This document shows positions 10,362 to 19,410 of a stretch of DNA of 63,491 nt, one piece after another (position 1 is the first letter of the stretch; every line of letters begins with the position of its first letter). Below the pieces are notes generated by a model. That model searched no databases and was not told the DNA's origin. It worked only from the letters and a program-made list of their open reading frames with translations. Position numbers and translations under genes: made by a program. This stretch comes from Aquiflexum lacus (GTDB taxonomy: Bacteria > Bacteroidota > Bacteroidia > Cytophagales > Cyclobacteriaceae), in NCBI RefSeq assembly GCF_015476655.1, contig NZ_JABFHF010000035.1:1-63491 (forward strand), read 5' to 3'.

Positions 10362-12242
10362 TCAAGAACGAATTTTAGAATATAATCTATTGTATCCGTT
10401 CTTAATGTTTTTAAAGATATCAGTATAGGTATCAGTTTCAAATAACCGTGCATCTTTTCGTGCCTGCTTTAGGAAGAAAAACCCTATAGGTAGCAATACC
10501 AAAATGGAAAACCAAGTGCCGAAAAGTGGATCTGTCAATCCTTCTTTTGCCCATTTCTCCCCAGTAATCGTGAGCATGTAATAGACGATAAAGAAAATAA
10601 TGGAAATCAAAACCGGCATCCCCAATCCACCTTTTTTGATGATTGCCCCCAAAGGGGCACCAATCATAAACATCACGATACAGGCAAAGGCCGTGGTGTA
10701 TTTCTGATACCAGGCTATTTCAAATCTTCGATACTCCCTTTCAAGATTGTCTAATTGGGAAAGCTTGGTGTTAAAATTATTTTTTATCGTTCTGGCATTG
10801 TTCATCCCGATGGTTGCAGCACGACTTTTATAACCACCATTGATCACGAGGGAATCTATCCAAGATTTTTTTTCTGGAGTAAAACCTGTAAATTCCTTTG
10901 CGTCAAATTCTTGGTTTTGTACCTTGGATATACCTCCTGGAGTTTCGGTTGTTATCAAACTGTCAGTTTTATTTGATTTGATCAAAGAATCCAAGGATTT
11001 ACTTATTGACAAACTGCTTTTAGTCAGCAATCTCCCACTGTTCCTATTCTGGTTTTTTTCTTCTGAAATGATTGATTGGGTATCCAATGCATTAGACTCA
11101 TTCTCAATTTCAGGGGTTCCGCTGATGCTGTCCAGATTTTGGATGATCGCCTCATTTTCTGCTAGATACAAAGAATCAGCACTTGATAAGCCGGCAGCAT
11201 TGTCCAAACTGTCTACACTTATTCCATTGGAAGCCAAATTTTCCAGTTCGAGCTTTTGTTTTGCAACGGCTTTGGCAATCCTGATGGAATCATCTCTTTC
11301 CTTTCTAGACAAAATTTCATCAGGCGGAGTAAGTTTCCTGTTCCTTGTATAATAGGGAAAAGAAGATTCTGTATTGATATAATTATAATAGACTATCTGA
11401 TTGATTTCGGTATACATGGAATCTAAACCTGATTTCAACTGCGCAATATTCTTTATTGAACGGTTGGTTGACCAAAGGTCTTCGGGTGTTCTGTTCATCT
11501 GAAAGGATTCCAGATTGAAAATAATCTGATTCTCTGTAAAGCTGGTTCTGCTAAAATCTACTGGTTTTTCACTAATGCCTCTTTGCGATCTTGATTCCTT
11601 ATAACTGGTACCATGATACAAGGTCATACTCATGTAGCTTTCATTGAAAAAAGGTTCCATCCGACCTGAATCAGCTACAATGATATTAGTGTTTCCTTGA
11701 CCTTCGGAGTGGTTGTAAATGATGATGTCTCGTAACCTGATCTCATCCATCTTTTGATTGACTTTGATACTATAGTTTGGTATCCCACTATAAAAAACCC
11801 CTTCTTTGATGTCAAGGGCAGGTGATTTCATCCTGATATCATAAAGAAGGCTGAAAGTTTTGAGATTTACCTTTGGAACAAGGTAATTGTTGGAGAGGTA
11901 TGCAAGAATACTCAGGAATACAACAAAAATACCAATAGGCCTCAAAGCTCTGATCAAAGAAATACCACTGCTTTTCAATGCAGTGAGTTCAAAATGTTCT
12001 CCCAGATTACCAAATGTCATCAAGGAGGACAATAGCACTGCCAACGGCAAGGCCATGGGAGAAATACTGATCACAAAATAGGAGAACAATTCCATGTATA
12101 TCCAAAAACTAAGCCCTTTGCCGAAAATTTCATCGAAATATTTCAACATATTGACTGTCAACAGGATAAAGTCAACGACTATAAAGGTCAAAAAGAAGGG
12201 CCCAATAAAAGACCCCAAAATCAATTTATCTATTTTTTTCAT
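10362..12242 (-). CDS. LptF/LptG family permease (LPS export)
   Basis: About 626 residues from the ATG at 12242 (MKKIDKLI); an upstream in-frame start at 12284 would add 14 residues that break the first membrane segment. Three N-terminal membrane helices (LGSFIGPFFLTFIVVDFI and two more) and three C-terminal ones (IGAPLGAIIKKGGLGMPV marks the fourth) bracket a large periplasmic domain, the YjgP/YjgQ architecture. LptF and LptG drive LPS from the inner membrane to the Lpt bridge. The protein is well above the usual 360-residue size because of a Ser/Asp/Asn-rich insertion of some 170 residues before the last three helices. One gene often serves this role in Bacteroidota; whether it acts as F or G is not decided. 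Confidence 0.9.
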   Translation of the reverse strand: MKKIDKLILGSFIGPFFLTFIVVDFILLTVNMLKYFDEIFGKGLSFWIYMELFSYFVISISPMALPLAVLLSSLMTFGNLGEHFELTALKSSGISLIRALRPIGIFVVFLSILAYLSNNYLVPKVNLKTFSLLYDIRMKSPALDIKEGVFYSGIPNYSIKVNQKMDEIRLRDIIIYNHSEGQGNTNIIVADSGRMEPFFNESYMSMTLYHGTSYKESRSQRGISEKPVDFSRTSFTENQIIFNLESFQMNRTPEDLWSTNRSIKNIAQLKSGLDSMYTEINQIVYYNYINTESSFPYYTRNRKLTPPDEILSRKERDDSIRIAKAVAKQKLELENLASNGISVDSLDNAAGLSSADSLYLAENEAIIQNLDSISGTPEIENESNALDTQSIISEEKNQNRNSGRLLTKSSLSISKSLDSLIKSNKTDSLITTETPGGISKVQNQEFDAKEFTGFTPEKKSWIDSLVINGGYKSRAATIGMNNARTIKNNFNTKLSQLDNLEREYRRFEIAWYQKYTTAFACIVMFMIGAPLGAIIKKGGLGMPVLISIIFFIVYYMLTITGEKWAKEGLTDPLFGTWFSILVLLPIGFFFLKQARKDARLFETDTYTDIFKNIKNGYNRLYSKIRS

Positions 12243-12315
12243 TGAAATCGGCCATACCAAGTCTAGTAACGGCAAAGGTTGCAAATATTTTCAAAATACC
12301 TGAATTTTGAATCAT

Positions 12316-12711
12316 TCAACCTCCAATTATTTCTTTTAGATTATTGATCAGACTTTCCCAAATTGATTCCAATTCTTCATCATCATATGAATCACTGTAA
12401 TCAATCACCTTCAAAAATAAAGTCTGTGTCAGATCATTTTCCTCTAACTTAAATTCTATATAGGAATGGTCTGACTCATCTTGATTGTTGGGATCATAGA
12501 AGTCAAACTTTACATGCATATTTGTCCTAAGCGCTACTATTCTCGCATAATGATCTTCCCCATCAAAATGGAATATATAGGTTTTATCTTCGTTGATAGT
12601 GACATTATCCGCAAACCATTCGGATAATCCACTTGCTGTGCTCAAATAAGGAAATAATATTTTCCTGGAAGTATTGATTTGATAATCAGCAACAAACTTG
12701 TTCTTTACCAT
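12316..12711 (-). CDS. START-like domain-containing protein
   Basis: 131 residues, soluble. It resembles the Bacteroidota START-like (SRPBCC superfamily) family: an N-terminal strand KFVADYQINTSRKILFPYL, then TASGLSEWFADNVTI and an acidic C-terminal helix (DDEELESIWESLINNLKEII). This helix-grip fold usually forms a hydrophobic pocket; the ligand is unknown. It is the first gene of the minus-strand run leading to lptF/G. A perfect 20-bp palindrome lies 36 bp upstream of its ATG. Confidence 0.85.
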   Translation of the reverse strand: MVKNKFVADYQINTSRKILFPYLSTASGLSEWFADNVTINEDKTYIFHFDGEDHYARIVALRTNMHVKFDFYDPNNQDESDHSYIEFKLEENDLTQTLFLKVIDYSDSYDDEELESIWESLINNLKEIIGG

Positions 12712-12746
12712 TTTTTCAGAATTTTAGTTTTCAAAAATTCACTTTT

Positions 12747-12766
12747 TTGCAAGCAATTGCTTGCAA
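12747..12766. promoter_or_regulatory. Perfect 20-bp palindrome, possible operator
   Basis: TTGCAAGCAATTGCTTGCAA is fully self-complementary, with no loop. It lies between the START-like gene (minus strand, ATG at 12711) and tRNA-Met (plus strand, 12803), where promoters of both are expected. Perfect dyads of this size are typical of dimeric repressor sites. The binding protein is unknown. Confidence 0.45.
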
Positions 12767-12802
12767 TTATATTCATAAGACCTCATATTTGCAGTCCGAA
12801 AT

Positions 12803-12876
12803 GGCGAGGTAGCTCAGATGGTTAGAGCGCAGGATTCATAACCCTGAGGTCAGGGGTTCAACTCCCCTCCTCGCTA
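12803..12876 (+). tRNA. tRNA-Met (anticodon CAT)
   Basis: 74 nt. Acceptor GGCGAGG/CCTCGCT (first pair G-U), discriminator A, D-arm with AGCTCAGATGGTTAGAGC, anticodon loop TTCATAA, and T-arm AGGGG-TTCAACT-CCCCT. It lacks the three G-C pairs of an initiator anticodon stem, so elongator Met is likely. A CAT tRNA modified to read Ile AUA cannot be excluded from sequence. A terminator follows at once. Confidence 0.94.
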
Positions 12877-12880
12877 CTCA

Positions 12881-12905
12881 AGCCCCTCTTTTGGGGCTTT
12901 TTTTT
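12881..12905 (+). terminator. Terminator of tRNA-Met
   Basis: Stem AGCCCC/GGGGCT with loop TCTTTT and eight T residues, four bases after the tRNA. The same terminator recurs at 13231-13254. Confidence 0.85.
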
Positions 12906-12918
12906 AAATTATAATTCA

Positions 12919-13173
12919 ATGTTCTGCGTCTACGTACTTTACTCTTTTTCTGCGAAACGGTTCTACACCGGAATGACTTCAGACCTAATAACAAGGTTCA
13001 AGTTCCACAACGAGAAATCAAGTAAAGGACATACTATCCGTTATCGTCCATGGTATTGCATTCATGTAGAATTCTTCGACACCAAATCTCAAGCCATTCA
13101 AAGAGAGAAAGAACTGAAATCAGGGAAAGGAAGGGATTGGATTAAATCAAACATTCTTCCCAAATATCTTTAG
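12919..13173 (+). CDS. GIY-YIG nuclease family protein
   Basis: 84 residues, about the size of the smallest single-domain GIY-YIG proteins (YhbQ/UvrC N-domain-like). The GIY-YIG core is seen as VYVLYS ... FYTGMTSDLITRFKFHN; the Arg of the catalytic helix is R26, and a Glu follows in FFDTKSQAIQREKELKSGKGRDW. No DNA-recognition domain is attached. The ATG lies 14 bp after the tRNA-Met terminator, and the TAG stop falls inside a second, degenerate tRNA-Met 3' part. The gene is therefore bracketed by tRNA-derived direct repeats, as expected of a small mobile cassette. Substrate and mobility are inference. Confidence 0.88.
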   Translation: MFCVYVLYSFSAKRFYTGMTSDLITRFKFHNEKSSKGHTIRYRPWYCIHVEFFDTKSQAIQREKELKSGKGRDWIKSNILPKYL

Positions 13174-13175
13174 CC

Positions 13176-13228
13176 CAGGATTCATATCCGCCGCGGCGGA
13201 CAGCAGTTCTATTCTGCTCCTCGCTACT
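13176..13228 (+). pseudogene. tRNA-Met 3'-part remnant with inserted GC palindrome
   Basis: CAGGATTCATA repeats the anticodon arm of tRNA-Met (12830-12840). It is followed by the palindrome TCCGCCGCGGCGGA (13187-13200), then a T-arm AGCAG-TTCTATT-CTGCT and acceptor 3' strand CCTCGCTA. The T-stem differs from the intact gene at two pairs, and both partners changed together. No 5' half is present. Confidence 0.75.
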
Positions 13229-13254
13229 CAAGCCCCTCTTTTGGGGCTTTTTTT
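13217..13254 (+). repeat. 38-bp perfect direct repeat of 12867-12904 (tRNA-Met 3' end plus terminator)
   Basis: The segment from the end of the T-stem through the acceptor strand and hairpin (AGCCCC/GGGGCT) to the T run is identical at 12867-12904 and 13217-13254, exactly 350 bp apart. The two copies bracket the GIY-YIG gene like attL/attR. The second hairpin (13231-13254) should also terminate transcription of the GIY-YIG gene. Confidence 0.85.
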
Positions 13255-13380
13255 ATTAAAAAACCAATACCTTAAAATCCCAACAGTTTTTGGATTTCAA
13301 AGATTGGCTTTCTTGATACGCTGTACTTTGGTAATATAGCAAAAATTCCCAAATAGACCTTGTTAAATAGAAAATAAGCA

Positions 13381-13409
13381 AAAAAAAGCCCCGAATTTCG
13401 GGGCTTTGA
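13381..13409 (-). terminator. Terminator of the thrS-infC-rpmI-rplT operon
   Basis: AAAGCCCCGAA/TTCGGGGCTTT hairpin followed on the minus strand by a run of U residues, 22 bp beyond the rplT stop. Confidence 0.85.
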
Positions 13410-13430
13410 TTAAGGTAAGTCAGTGCCTAC

Positions 13431-13775
13431 TTACTTAACTTTTTCAACTACAGCTTTGAATGCCTCTGGGTGATTCATTGCCAAATCAGCTAGAACTTTT
13501 CTGTTCAATTCGATATCAGCTTTTTTCAACATACCCATAAACTGAGAATATGAGATACCAAATTGTCTGGCACCCGCATTAATACGCTGGATCCATAAAG
13601 CCCTGAATTCTCTTTTCTTGGCTTTTCTATCTCTGTAAGCGTATTGTAAACCTTTTTCATACTTGTTTTTTGCTACTGTCCAAACGTTCTTTCCTCTTCC
13701 GAAGTAGCCCTTTGTTGCTTTCAATACTTTTTTTCTTCTAGCTCTTGAAGCAACCGAATTTACTGATCTTGGCAT
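13431..13775 (-). CDS. rplT: 50S ribosomal protein L20
   Basis: 114 residues, usual length. It binds 23S rRNA early in 50S assembly and in many bacteria represses its own operon. The N-terminus [19 protein letters not shown] and the blocks [25 protein letters not shown] and [17 protein letters not shown] are diagnostic. It is the last gene of the thrS-infC-rpmI-rplT cluster, 111 bp after rpmI. Confidence 0.98.
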   Translation of the reverse strand: MPRSVNSVASRARRKKVLKATKGYFGRGKNVWTVAKNKYEKGLQYAYRDRKAKKREFRALWIQRINAGARQFGISYSQFMGMLKKADIELNRKVLADLAMNHPEAFKAVVEKVK

Positions 13776-13886
13776 AATTTTTAAATTTTTGACTCTAGGT
13801 GCCTTCAGGTTTATATGAATGGTCTTGGTAACCTAAGCGTCTGGTGAATAAATAACCTTAATAGATTTTGAAGGATTGAAAATGGT

Positions 13887-14084
13887 TTAACCTATTCTCA
13901 ACATTGCTTTTACTCTGCCTTCGTCTGACTCATGAACCAAGCCCATTTTAGTAAGGTTTTTCTTCCTTTTGGTTGATTTCTTGGTCAGAATGTGGCTTTT
14001 GTAAGCATGCTTCCTTCTGATTTTACCGGTACCTGTTAGGGTAAACCGTTTTTTCGCACTTGATTTAGTTTTTACTTTAGGCAT
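13887..14084 (-). CDS. rpmI: 50S ribosomal protein L35
   Basis: 65 residues, normal size, strongly basic. [20 protein letters not shown], then [17 protein letters not shown] is the L35 signature. It lies 21 bp after infC and upstream of rplT, the standard order. Confidence 0.98.
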   Translation of the reverse strand: MPKVKTKSSAKKRFTLTGTGKIRRKHAYKSHILTKKSTKRKKNLTKMGLVHESDEGRVKAMLRIG

Positions 14085-14105
14085 AACTGTATTTGTTTGT
14101 TGAAA

Positions 14106-14657
14106 TTATTTCTTACTGGCTTTTGGCGCTAAGAAAAGAAACATTCTTTTCCCCTCCATTTTTGGAAGTTGTTCCACCTGTCCATATTCCTCCAATTCCT
14201 GCGCAAACTTCAATAGCAGCATCTCTCCTCTTTCTTTAAATACAATTGACCTACCTACAAAATGTACATAAGCCTTTACTTTCGCACCTTCTTTAAGAAA
14301 GTTGATCGCATGCTTCAACTTGAAATTGAAATCATGGTCGTCGGTATTCGGACCAAACCTGATTTCTTTAAGAACAGTCTTAGCAGCGTTGGCTTTGATT
14401 TCCTTTTGCTTCTTTTTCTGTTCATATTTGAATTTTGCGTAGTCAATCACCTTACAAACAGGTGGACTGGCATTTGGGGAAATCTCAACGAGATCAAGTT
14501 CGTTTTCTTTAGCAACTTTTAAGGCGTCAGCCAAGGAGAGTACAGCGTTGCCGCCTTCTACGAAATCTCCTACTACTCTGACTTCTCTTGACCTTATCTT
14601 GTCATTTACCTTGTACGGTTCTTCTTGTCTCTGTCTGAACGGGGTTCTTCCTTTCAA
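14106..14657 (-). CDS. infC: Translation initiation factor IF-3
   Basis: 183 residues. It binds the 30S subunit, prevents early 50S joining and proofreads initiator tRNA and the start codon. The N-domain begins [16 protein letters not shown]; the linker is Lys-rich ([16 protein letters not shown]); the C-domain has [21 protein letters not shown]. No ATG exists at the N-terminus. The frame opens with ATT at 14660 directly followed by TTG at 14657, either of which would make initiation sensitive to IF-3 itself, as with the AUU start in E. coli. It lies 88 bp after thrS. Confidence 0.96.
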   Translation of the reverse strand: MKGRTPFRQRQEEPYKVNDKIRSREVRVVGDFVEGGNAVLSLADALKVAKENELDLVEISPNASPPVCKVIDYAKFKYEQKKKQKEIKANAAKTVLKEIRFGPNTDDHDFNFKLKHAINFLKEGAKVKAYVHFVGRSIVFKERGEMLLLKFAQELEEYGQVEQLPKMEGKRMFLFLAPKASKK

Positions 14658-14745
14658 AATACTTATGGTTGTTTAATGAAATTGCCTGCAAATATCGGAA
14701 TAAATTTGAGATATAAAAAAAGTCCCTAATTAATACCGTATTTAT

Positions 14746-16695
14746 TTAATTGTTTAATGATTCTTCAATTATACCCTTGAAGTAAGCCGCAAAGCCCTCC
14801 GGAGTATAATTACCTAGGTCTCCTTGACCATGCTTCCTTACCGAAACCATACCTTCCATCTGTTCTTTTTCACCGACGATGAGCATGAACGGGATTTTTT
14901 TAACTTCAGCATCTCGGATTTTTCTTCCGATTTTTTCGTCCCTGTTGTCAATCATCCCGATGATATCAGAATCTTCCAAAGCACTTCTAACCTGCTCTGC
15001 ATATGCTATATATTTTTCAGAAATGGGTAGAATGGTAATCTGATCCGGTGACAACCACAATGGGAAGTTACCTGCGCAATGTTCTATCAGAACAGCTACA
15101 AAACGCTCCAAAGAACCAAATGGTGCTCTATGAATCATGACCGGACGGTGTTTTTGATTGTCAGACCCAATATATTCCAATTGGAATCTTTCCGGTAAAT
15201 TATAATCAACCTGAATGGTACCCAATTGCCATTTTCTGCCCAAAGCATCTTTGACCATAAAATCCAATTTTGGACCATAAAAAGCAGCCTCACCTAATTC
15301 TGTAACCGTTTCTAGCCCTTTTTCGGCAGCAGCTTCAATGATAGCCGATTCAGCCTTGTTCCAAGCTTCATCGGTACCAATATATTTGTCCCTATCAAGA
15401 GGATCCCTCAAGGAGATCTGCGCGGTATAATCCGAAAAACCCAACGCCTTAAATACATAAAGCACCAAGTCAATTACTTTGATAAACTCCTCCTTAACCT
15501 GATCCGGCCTACAGAATATATGTGCATCATCTTGGGTAAAACCACGAACTCGGGTCAATCCATGCAATTCACCGCTTTGTTCGTACCTATAAACAGTACC
15601 GAATTCAGCATATCTTATAGGAAGGTCTTTGTAGGATCTGGGTTTGTGCTTATAGATTTCGCAGTGATGGGGACAGTTCATGGGTTTCAACAAAAACTCC
15701 TCACCCTCATTCGGTGTATGTATCGGCTGAAATGAATCCTTCCCGTATTTCTCATAATGCCCGGAGGTCTCATACAAAGCCTTGTGGCCAATATGTGGGG
15801 TAACTACCTGCTGATATCCCGACTTGTCCTGTGCCTTTTTCATGAAATTGACAAGGCGTTCCCTTAATAACGTACCTTTAGGCAGCCACAAAGGCAATCC
15901 CATGCCTACTTTTTCAGAAAAAGTGAACAATTCCAATTCCCTGCCCAATTTCCTGTGGTCTCTTTTCTTTGCCTCTTCGAGCATAAACAGGTAATCCTGC
16001 AATTCCTTGGCTTTCGGGAAAGTAATGCCATAGATACGGGTAAGCATTTTCCTTTTCTCATCCCCTCTCCAATAGGCTCCGGCGATGTTCAACAACTTGG
16101 TTGCTTTGATAAAACCTGTATTGGGGATATGCGGTCCACGACAGAGATCCACAAAATTTCCCTGCTCATAAAATGTGATCGTTCCATCCTCTAAACCTTC
16201 CAAAAGGTCTAACTTATATTCATCCCCTTTTTCCTGGAAGTAAGCTACAGCATCAGATTTAGATACATCCTTTCTGATGAATTCGCTTTTTGCTTTGGCC
16301 AATTCCATCATTTTGGCTTCAATTTTTTCAAGTTCCGCTCCTTCCAAAGGCTTATCTCCAAAATCAACGTCATAATAAAATCCGTTTTCAATCGGAGGGC
16401 CAATACCGAATTTCACGCCAGGATAAAGTGCTTCCAATGCCTCCGCCATGATGTGGGCAGAAGAATGCCAAAAAGTGTTTTTTCCCTCGGGGTCATTCCA
16501 AGTTAATAACTGAACTTTTGAGTCCTGATGGATGGGTCTGTTTGCATCCCAAACTTCCCCGTTAACTTTTGCTGCAAGTACATTTCTGGCTAAACCCTCG
16601 CTGATACTAAGTGCAATCTGTAACCCTGAAACTCCTTTTTCATAATCCCTGACCGAACCATCCGGCAGGGTAATCTTGATTTGTTGGTGAGACAT
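14746..16695 (-). CDS. thrS: Threonine--tRNA ligase
   Basis: 649 residues, full length. It charges tRNA-Thr and edits mischarged Ser-tRNA. It has an N-terminal TGS domain ([17 protein letters not shown]), the editing domain with [16 protein letters not shown], and class II catalytic motifs including [20 protein letters not shown] and [11 protein letters not shown]. An anticodon-binding C-terminal domain carries [17 protein letters not shown]. First gene of the operon with infC, rpmI and rplT. No T-box or other leader structure was recognised in the ~110 bp upstream. Confidence 0.98.
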   Translation of the reverse strand: MSHQQIKITLPDGSVRDYEKGVSGLQIALSISEGLARNVLAAKVNGEVWDANRPIHQDSKVQLLTWNDPEGKNTFWHSSAHIMAEALEALYPGVKFGIGPPIENGFYYDVDFGDKPLEGAELEKIEAKMMELAKAKSEFIRKDVSKSDAVAYFQEKGDEYKLDLLEGLEDGTITFYEQGNFVDLCRGPHIPNTGFIKATKLLNIAGAYWRGDEKRKMLTRIYGITFPKAKELQDYLFMLEEAKKRDHRKLGRELELFTFSEKVGMGLPLWLPKGTLLRERLVNFMKKAQDKSGYQQVVTPHIGHKALYETSGHYEKYGKDSFQPIHTPNEGEEFLLKPMNCPHHCEIYKHKPRSYKDLPIRYAEFGTVYRYEQSGELHGLTRVRGFTQDDAHIFCRPDQVKEEFIKVIDLVLYVFKALGFSDYTAQISLRDPLDRDKYIGTDEAWNKAESAIIEAAAEKGLETVTELGEAAFYGPKLDFMVKDALGRKWQLGTIQVDYNLPERFQLEYIGSDNQKHRPVMIHRAPFGSLERFVAVLIEHCAGNFPLWLSPDQITILPISEKYIAYAEQVRSALEDSDIIGMIDNRDEKIGRKIRDAEVKKIPFMLIVGEKEQMEGMVSVRKHGQGDLGNYTPEGFAAYFKGIIEESLNN

Positions 16696-16806
16696 TTAAA
16701 ATATTAAGTATATGAAACATGACATCTTTACAAACAGATGCTTATTTAATGCTGCAAATATGCAAATTCATTGTGGGTTATAAAAGATAAGGGCAATATG
16801 GTTAGT

Positions 16807-18027
16807 TTATTTTTTTGTTTTCAAAATCATCAAAACATAATTCTCAGTTTCCTTTCCATAAAATGCTGCTTCAATAAAAGGTTTTCCCTTACCTTTTTGA
16901 TAAACATCCCAATCTTCAGCTGAAATGCTTTGCTTTTTTTCTACAGCTTTGTTGTAAAGTGATGTTCCTCGATACGCAATGGCCACTTCATCACCTTCCA
17001 GTCTATAAACCGGGGAGTAAAAGTCAAATGAGTCATCTATATCATTGATCAAATAGAAATTTATCAGATCGAAAGTATTGTTTTTTTTGTCAAATACCGA
17101 AACATATCCTTTGTCTGAATTGCTTAATCTGGTCATTAAAAACCTGGCATTTGAGAAACCAAAAGGTGAAAATGAAAAACCTGAGTTCGTTCTAAAATAA
17201 TCCATAAATTCTCGCGGATCCATTTCTTTTTCCATTTTAACCATTTTTTCGTGATCCATTTTCAACTTCCCGTAATCAAATATTATCCTGGGTTCAAAAG
17301 CTCTATTATTAAATTTATAAAGCGTATCCAAATATGATTTGGTAAAATAAACCCCGTCTTCTTCTTTGTAAAAATTATATGGATCACCCATGGCACCATT
17401 AAATATGTTAGGGTTTGAAGGAAAATAACTATCAACTGTATGGCCTGAATGATCAACAGACCTTACCAAAAAATCTGATCTTGAACCTCCATAGATAAAA
17501 AACCGGGAAGAAACAGAATCATAATGGAAAGTTCTTCCTATAAAATCCAAGTTGAATTCTGAGATAAAATTGCCTTCCAAATCAAACTTCATGATTTTCC
17601 GGGGATGGGCTAGTAAGTATATGGTGTCTTGGACAATATCAATATCTGCCAATTCAAGATATTTTTCCGGCCCCTCACCCATATTTCTGATTCTCCGGAT
17701 GAAATTCCCCTGACGGTCGAAGATTTGGACACATTTTCCAACCCACCAATCAAAAACAAACAATCTATCCCTATGTCCAATTAATTTGGCAATCTCACCA
17801 ATCTGAGCTTCAGTTTGATCATTGTCCTCGAGTATTACATAGTCTATATGAGGTTCAAAATAATCGGTCAACTTTCCCTCCTTTACTTCATTAAGATCCA
17901 CCTTGATGGTAAGGACGCCATTTCTCTCGGAAACTTTTCCTATTTTGGGTTTTTCATCGCATCCAGTTGCAATGAAAGTTAATATTGAAAGGATGATTAG
18001 GGAGTTTTTATTTAAATATTTTTTCAT
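16807..18027 (-). CDS. 6-bladed beta-propeller lipoprotein
   Basis: 406 residues. A lipoprotein signal peptide ends at Cys23 (FIATGCDEKP), so it should be anchored in the envelope. Repeats of the type 'DRLFVFDWWVGKCVQIFDRQ' (hydrophobic blade, then G-x-F/Y, D-x-x-G-N-F) recur through the protein, for instance FDRQGNFIRRIRNMGEGPEKY and FDLEGNFISEFNL. This is the pattern of the Bacteroidota 6-bladed (NHL-like) propeller family. These genes often stand alone or in paralogous groups; ligands are unknown. It is separated from thrS by ~110 bp and diverges from lhgO. Confidence 0.82.
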   Translation of the reverse strand: MKKYLNKNSLIILSILTFIATGCDEKPKIGKVSERNGVLTIKVDLNEVKEGKLTDYFEPHIDYVILEDNDQTEAQIGEIAKLIGHRDRLFVFDWWVGKCVQIFDRQGNFIRRIRNMGEGPEKYLELADIDIVQDTIYLLAHPRKIMKFDLEGNFISEFNLDFIGRTFHYDSVSSRFFIYGGSRSDFLVRSVDHSGHTVDSYFPSNPNIFNGAMGDPYNFYKEEDGVYFTKSYLDTLYKFNNRAFEPRIIFDYGKLKMDHEKMVKMEKEMDPREFMDYFRTNSGFSFSPFGFSNARFLMTRLSNSDKGYVSVFDKKNNTFDLINFYLINDIDDSFDFYSPVYRLEGDEVAIAYRGTSLYNKAVEKKQSISAEDWDVYQKGKGKPFIEAAFYGKETENYVLMILKTKK

Positions 18028-18135
18028 TTCATTATTTTTCGTGATAATATAACTAATAAATTATTTTTAAACAATTACTTCCCAAAATCAAACTATTATC
18101 AAACAGCATTATATTTGTCCAAAGCTTAAAATTTC

Positions 18136-19335
18136 ATGCAATACGACATCATCATTATTGGAGGCGGAATCGTGGGTCTGGCAACTAGTCTAAAAATCAA
18201 ACAACAGAAACCTGGCCTCAAAGTCGCCATTCTGGAAAAAGAATCCGAAGTGGCAAAACATCAAACCGGTAATAATTCGGGTGTCATACATTCCGGCTTG
18301 TACTACAAACCAGGCTCTCTGAAAGCGACCAATTGCATCAGTGGCTATCATGAGTTGATCAAATTCTGCGAAGAGGAAAACATTCCTTTCGAACTGACAG
18401 GTAAGGTGGTTGTGGCTACCAAAAAAGAACAAATCCCTATTTTGAACGGATTATTGGAAAGAGGACTTCAAAACGGATTAGAGGGTACACGCTCCATTAC
18501 TTTGGATGAATTGAAGGAATATGAACCTTACTGCGCAGGCGTAGCTGCTATACATGTTCCCCAAACAGGAATTGTAGATTACAAAGAGGTGGCCATTGCT
18601 TATGCCAAGAAATTCGAATCTCTGGGAGGAGAAATTTTTCTGAACAATAAAGTTGATAAAATCATAACCGAATCGGGTGTTTCCCGGGTCCGTACTGCCT
18701 ACCATGAATTTTCAGGCAAGTTAGTGATCAATTGCGCGGGATTGTACTCTGATAAAATCGCCCAGATGAATCAGGACGCATCCATTGACGTCAAAATCAT
18801 TCCATTCAGAGGGGAGTATTATAAGATTAAAACGGAAAGAGAATACCTGGTCAAAAATCTCATTTATCCTGTTCCGGATCCTAATTTCCCTTTTTTAGGG
18901 GTTCATTTTACAAGGATGATGAAAGGTGGCGTGGAAGCCGGACCTAATGCCGTATTGGCTTTTAAAAGGGAAGGTTATAAAAGATCTCAAGTAAACCTGG
19001 CTGAACTGAGTGAAACCTTGGCATGGCCGGGATTCCAGAAAGTAGCTGCCAAATATTGGAAAACCGGGATGGGTGAAATGTACCGTTCATTCTCCAAAAC
19101 AGCCTTTACCAATGCCCTGAAAGAACTGATTCCCGATATTCAGGAATCGGATTTGGTAGAAGGTGGTGCGGGAGTCCGTGCCCAGGCTTGTGACCGTACC
19201 GGTGGACTTTTGGATGATTTCTGCATCAGGCAAAATGAATCTGCCATCAATGTCCTCAATGCCCCCTCCCCTGCTGCGACGAGTTCTTTGGCCATTGGGG
19301 GAACTGTATGTGAATTGGCTTTGAGGAGGTTTTGA
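18136..19335 (+). CDS. lhgO: L-2-hydroxyglutarate oxidase
   Basis: 399 residues. FAD-dependent oxidase of the DAO fold that returns L-2-hydroxyglutarate to 2-oxoglutarate. The Rossmann motif IIIGGGIVGLATSL is at the N-terminus. TGNNSGVIHSGLYYKPGSLKA and the C-terminal EGGAGVRAQACDR are strongly conserved in LhgO. It may pass electrons to the respiratory chain, as in E. coli. A heptamer microsatellite lies downstream. Confidence 0.93.
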   Translation: MQYDIIIIGGGIVGLATSLKIKQQKPGLKVAILEKESEVAKHQTGNNSGVIHSGLYYKPGSLKATNCISGYHELIKFCEEENIPFELTGKVVVATKKEQIPILNGLLERGLQNGLEGTRSITLDELKEYEPYCAGVAAIHVPQTGIVDYKEVAIAYAKKFESLGGEIFLNNKVDKIITESGVSRVRTAYHEFSGKLVINCAGLYSDKIAQMNQDASIDVKIIPFRGEYYKIKTEREYLVKNLIYPVPDPNFPFLGVHFTRMMKGGVEAGPNAVLAFKREGYKRSQVNLAELSETLAWPGFQKVAAKYWKTGMGEMYRSFSKTAFTNALKELIPDIQESDLVEGGAGVRAQACDRTGGLLDDFCIRQNESAINVLNAPSPAATSSLAIGGTVCELALRRF

Positions 19336-19410
19336 GGGAGAGATTGAACAGTAGGCAGTCTCAGTAGACAGTTTTCAGTATAGCCCAACATTCAGACGAG
19401 CTTCACACAA

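Noticed and set aside
10840..11352. A 170-codon plus-strand frame
   Set aside because: It is antisense to the low-complexity insertion of the LptF/LptG permease, and the sense frame is supported by membrane helices on both sides.
12803..13260. Classical genomic island or prophage at tRNA-Met
   Set aside because: No integrase, excisionase or phage gene lies between the repeats; only the GIY-YIG gene is present.
16696..16806. T-box or other thrS leader
   Set aside because: No specifier hairpin, T-box sequence or terminator was found in this short gap.
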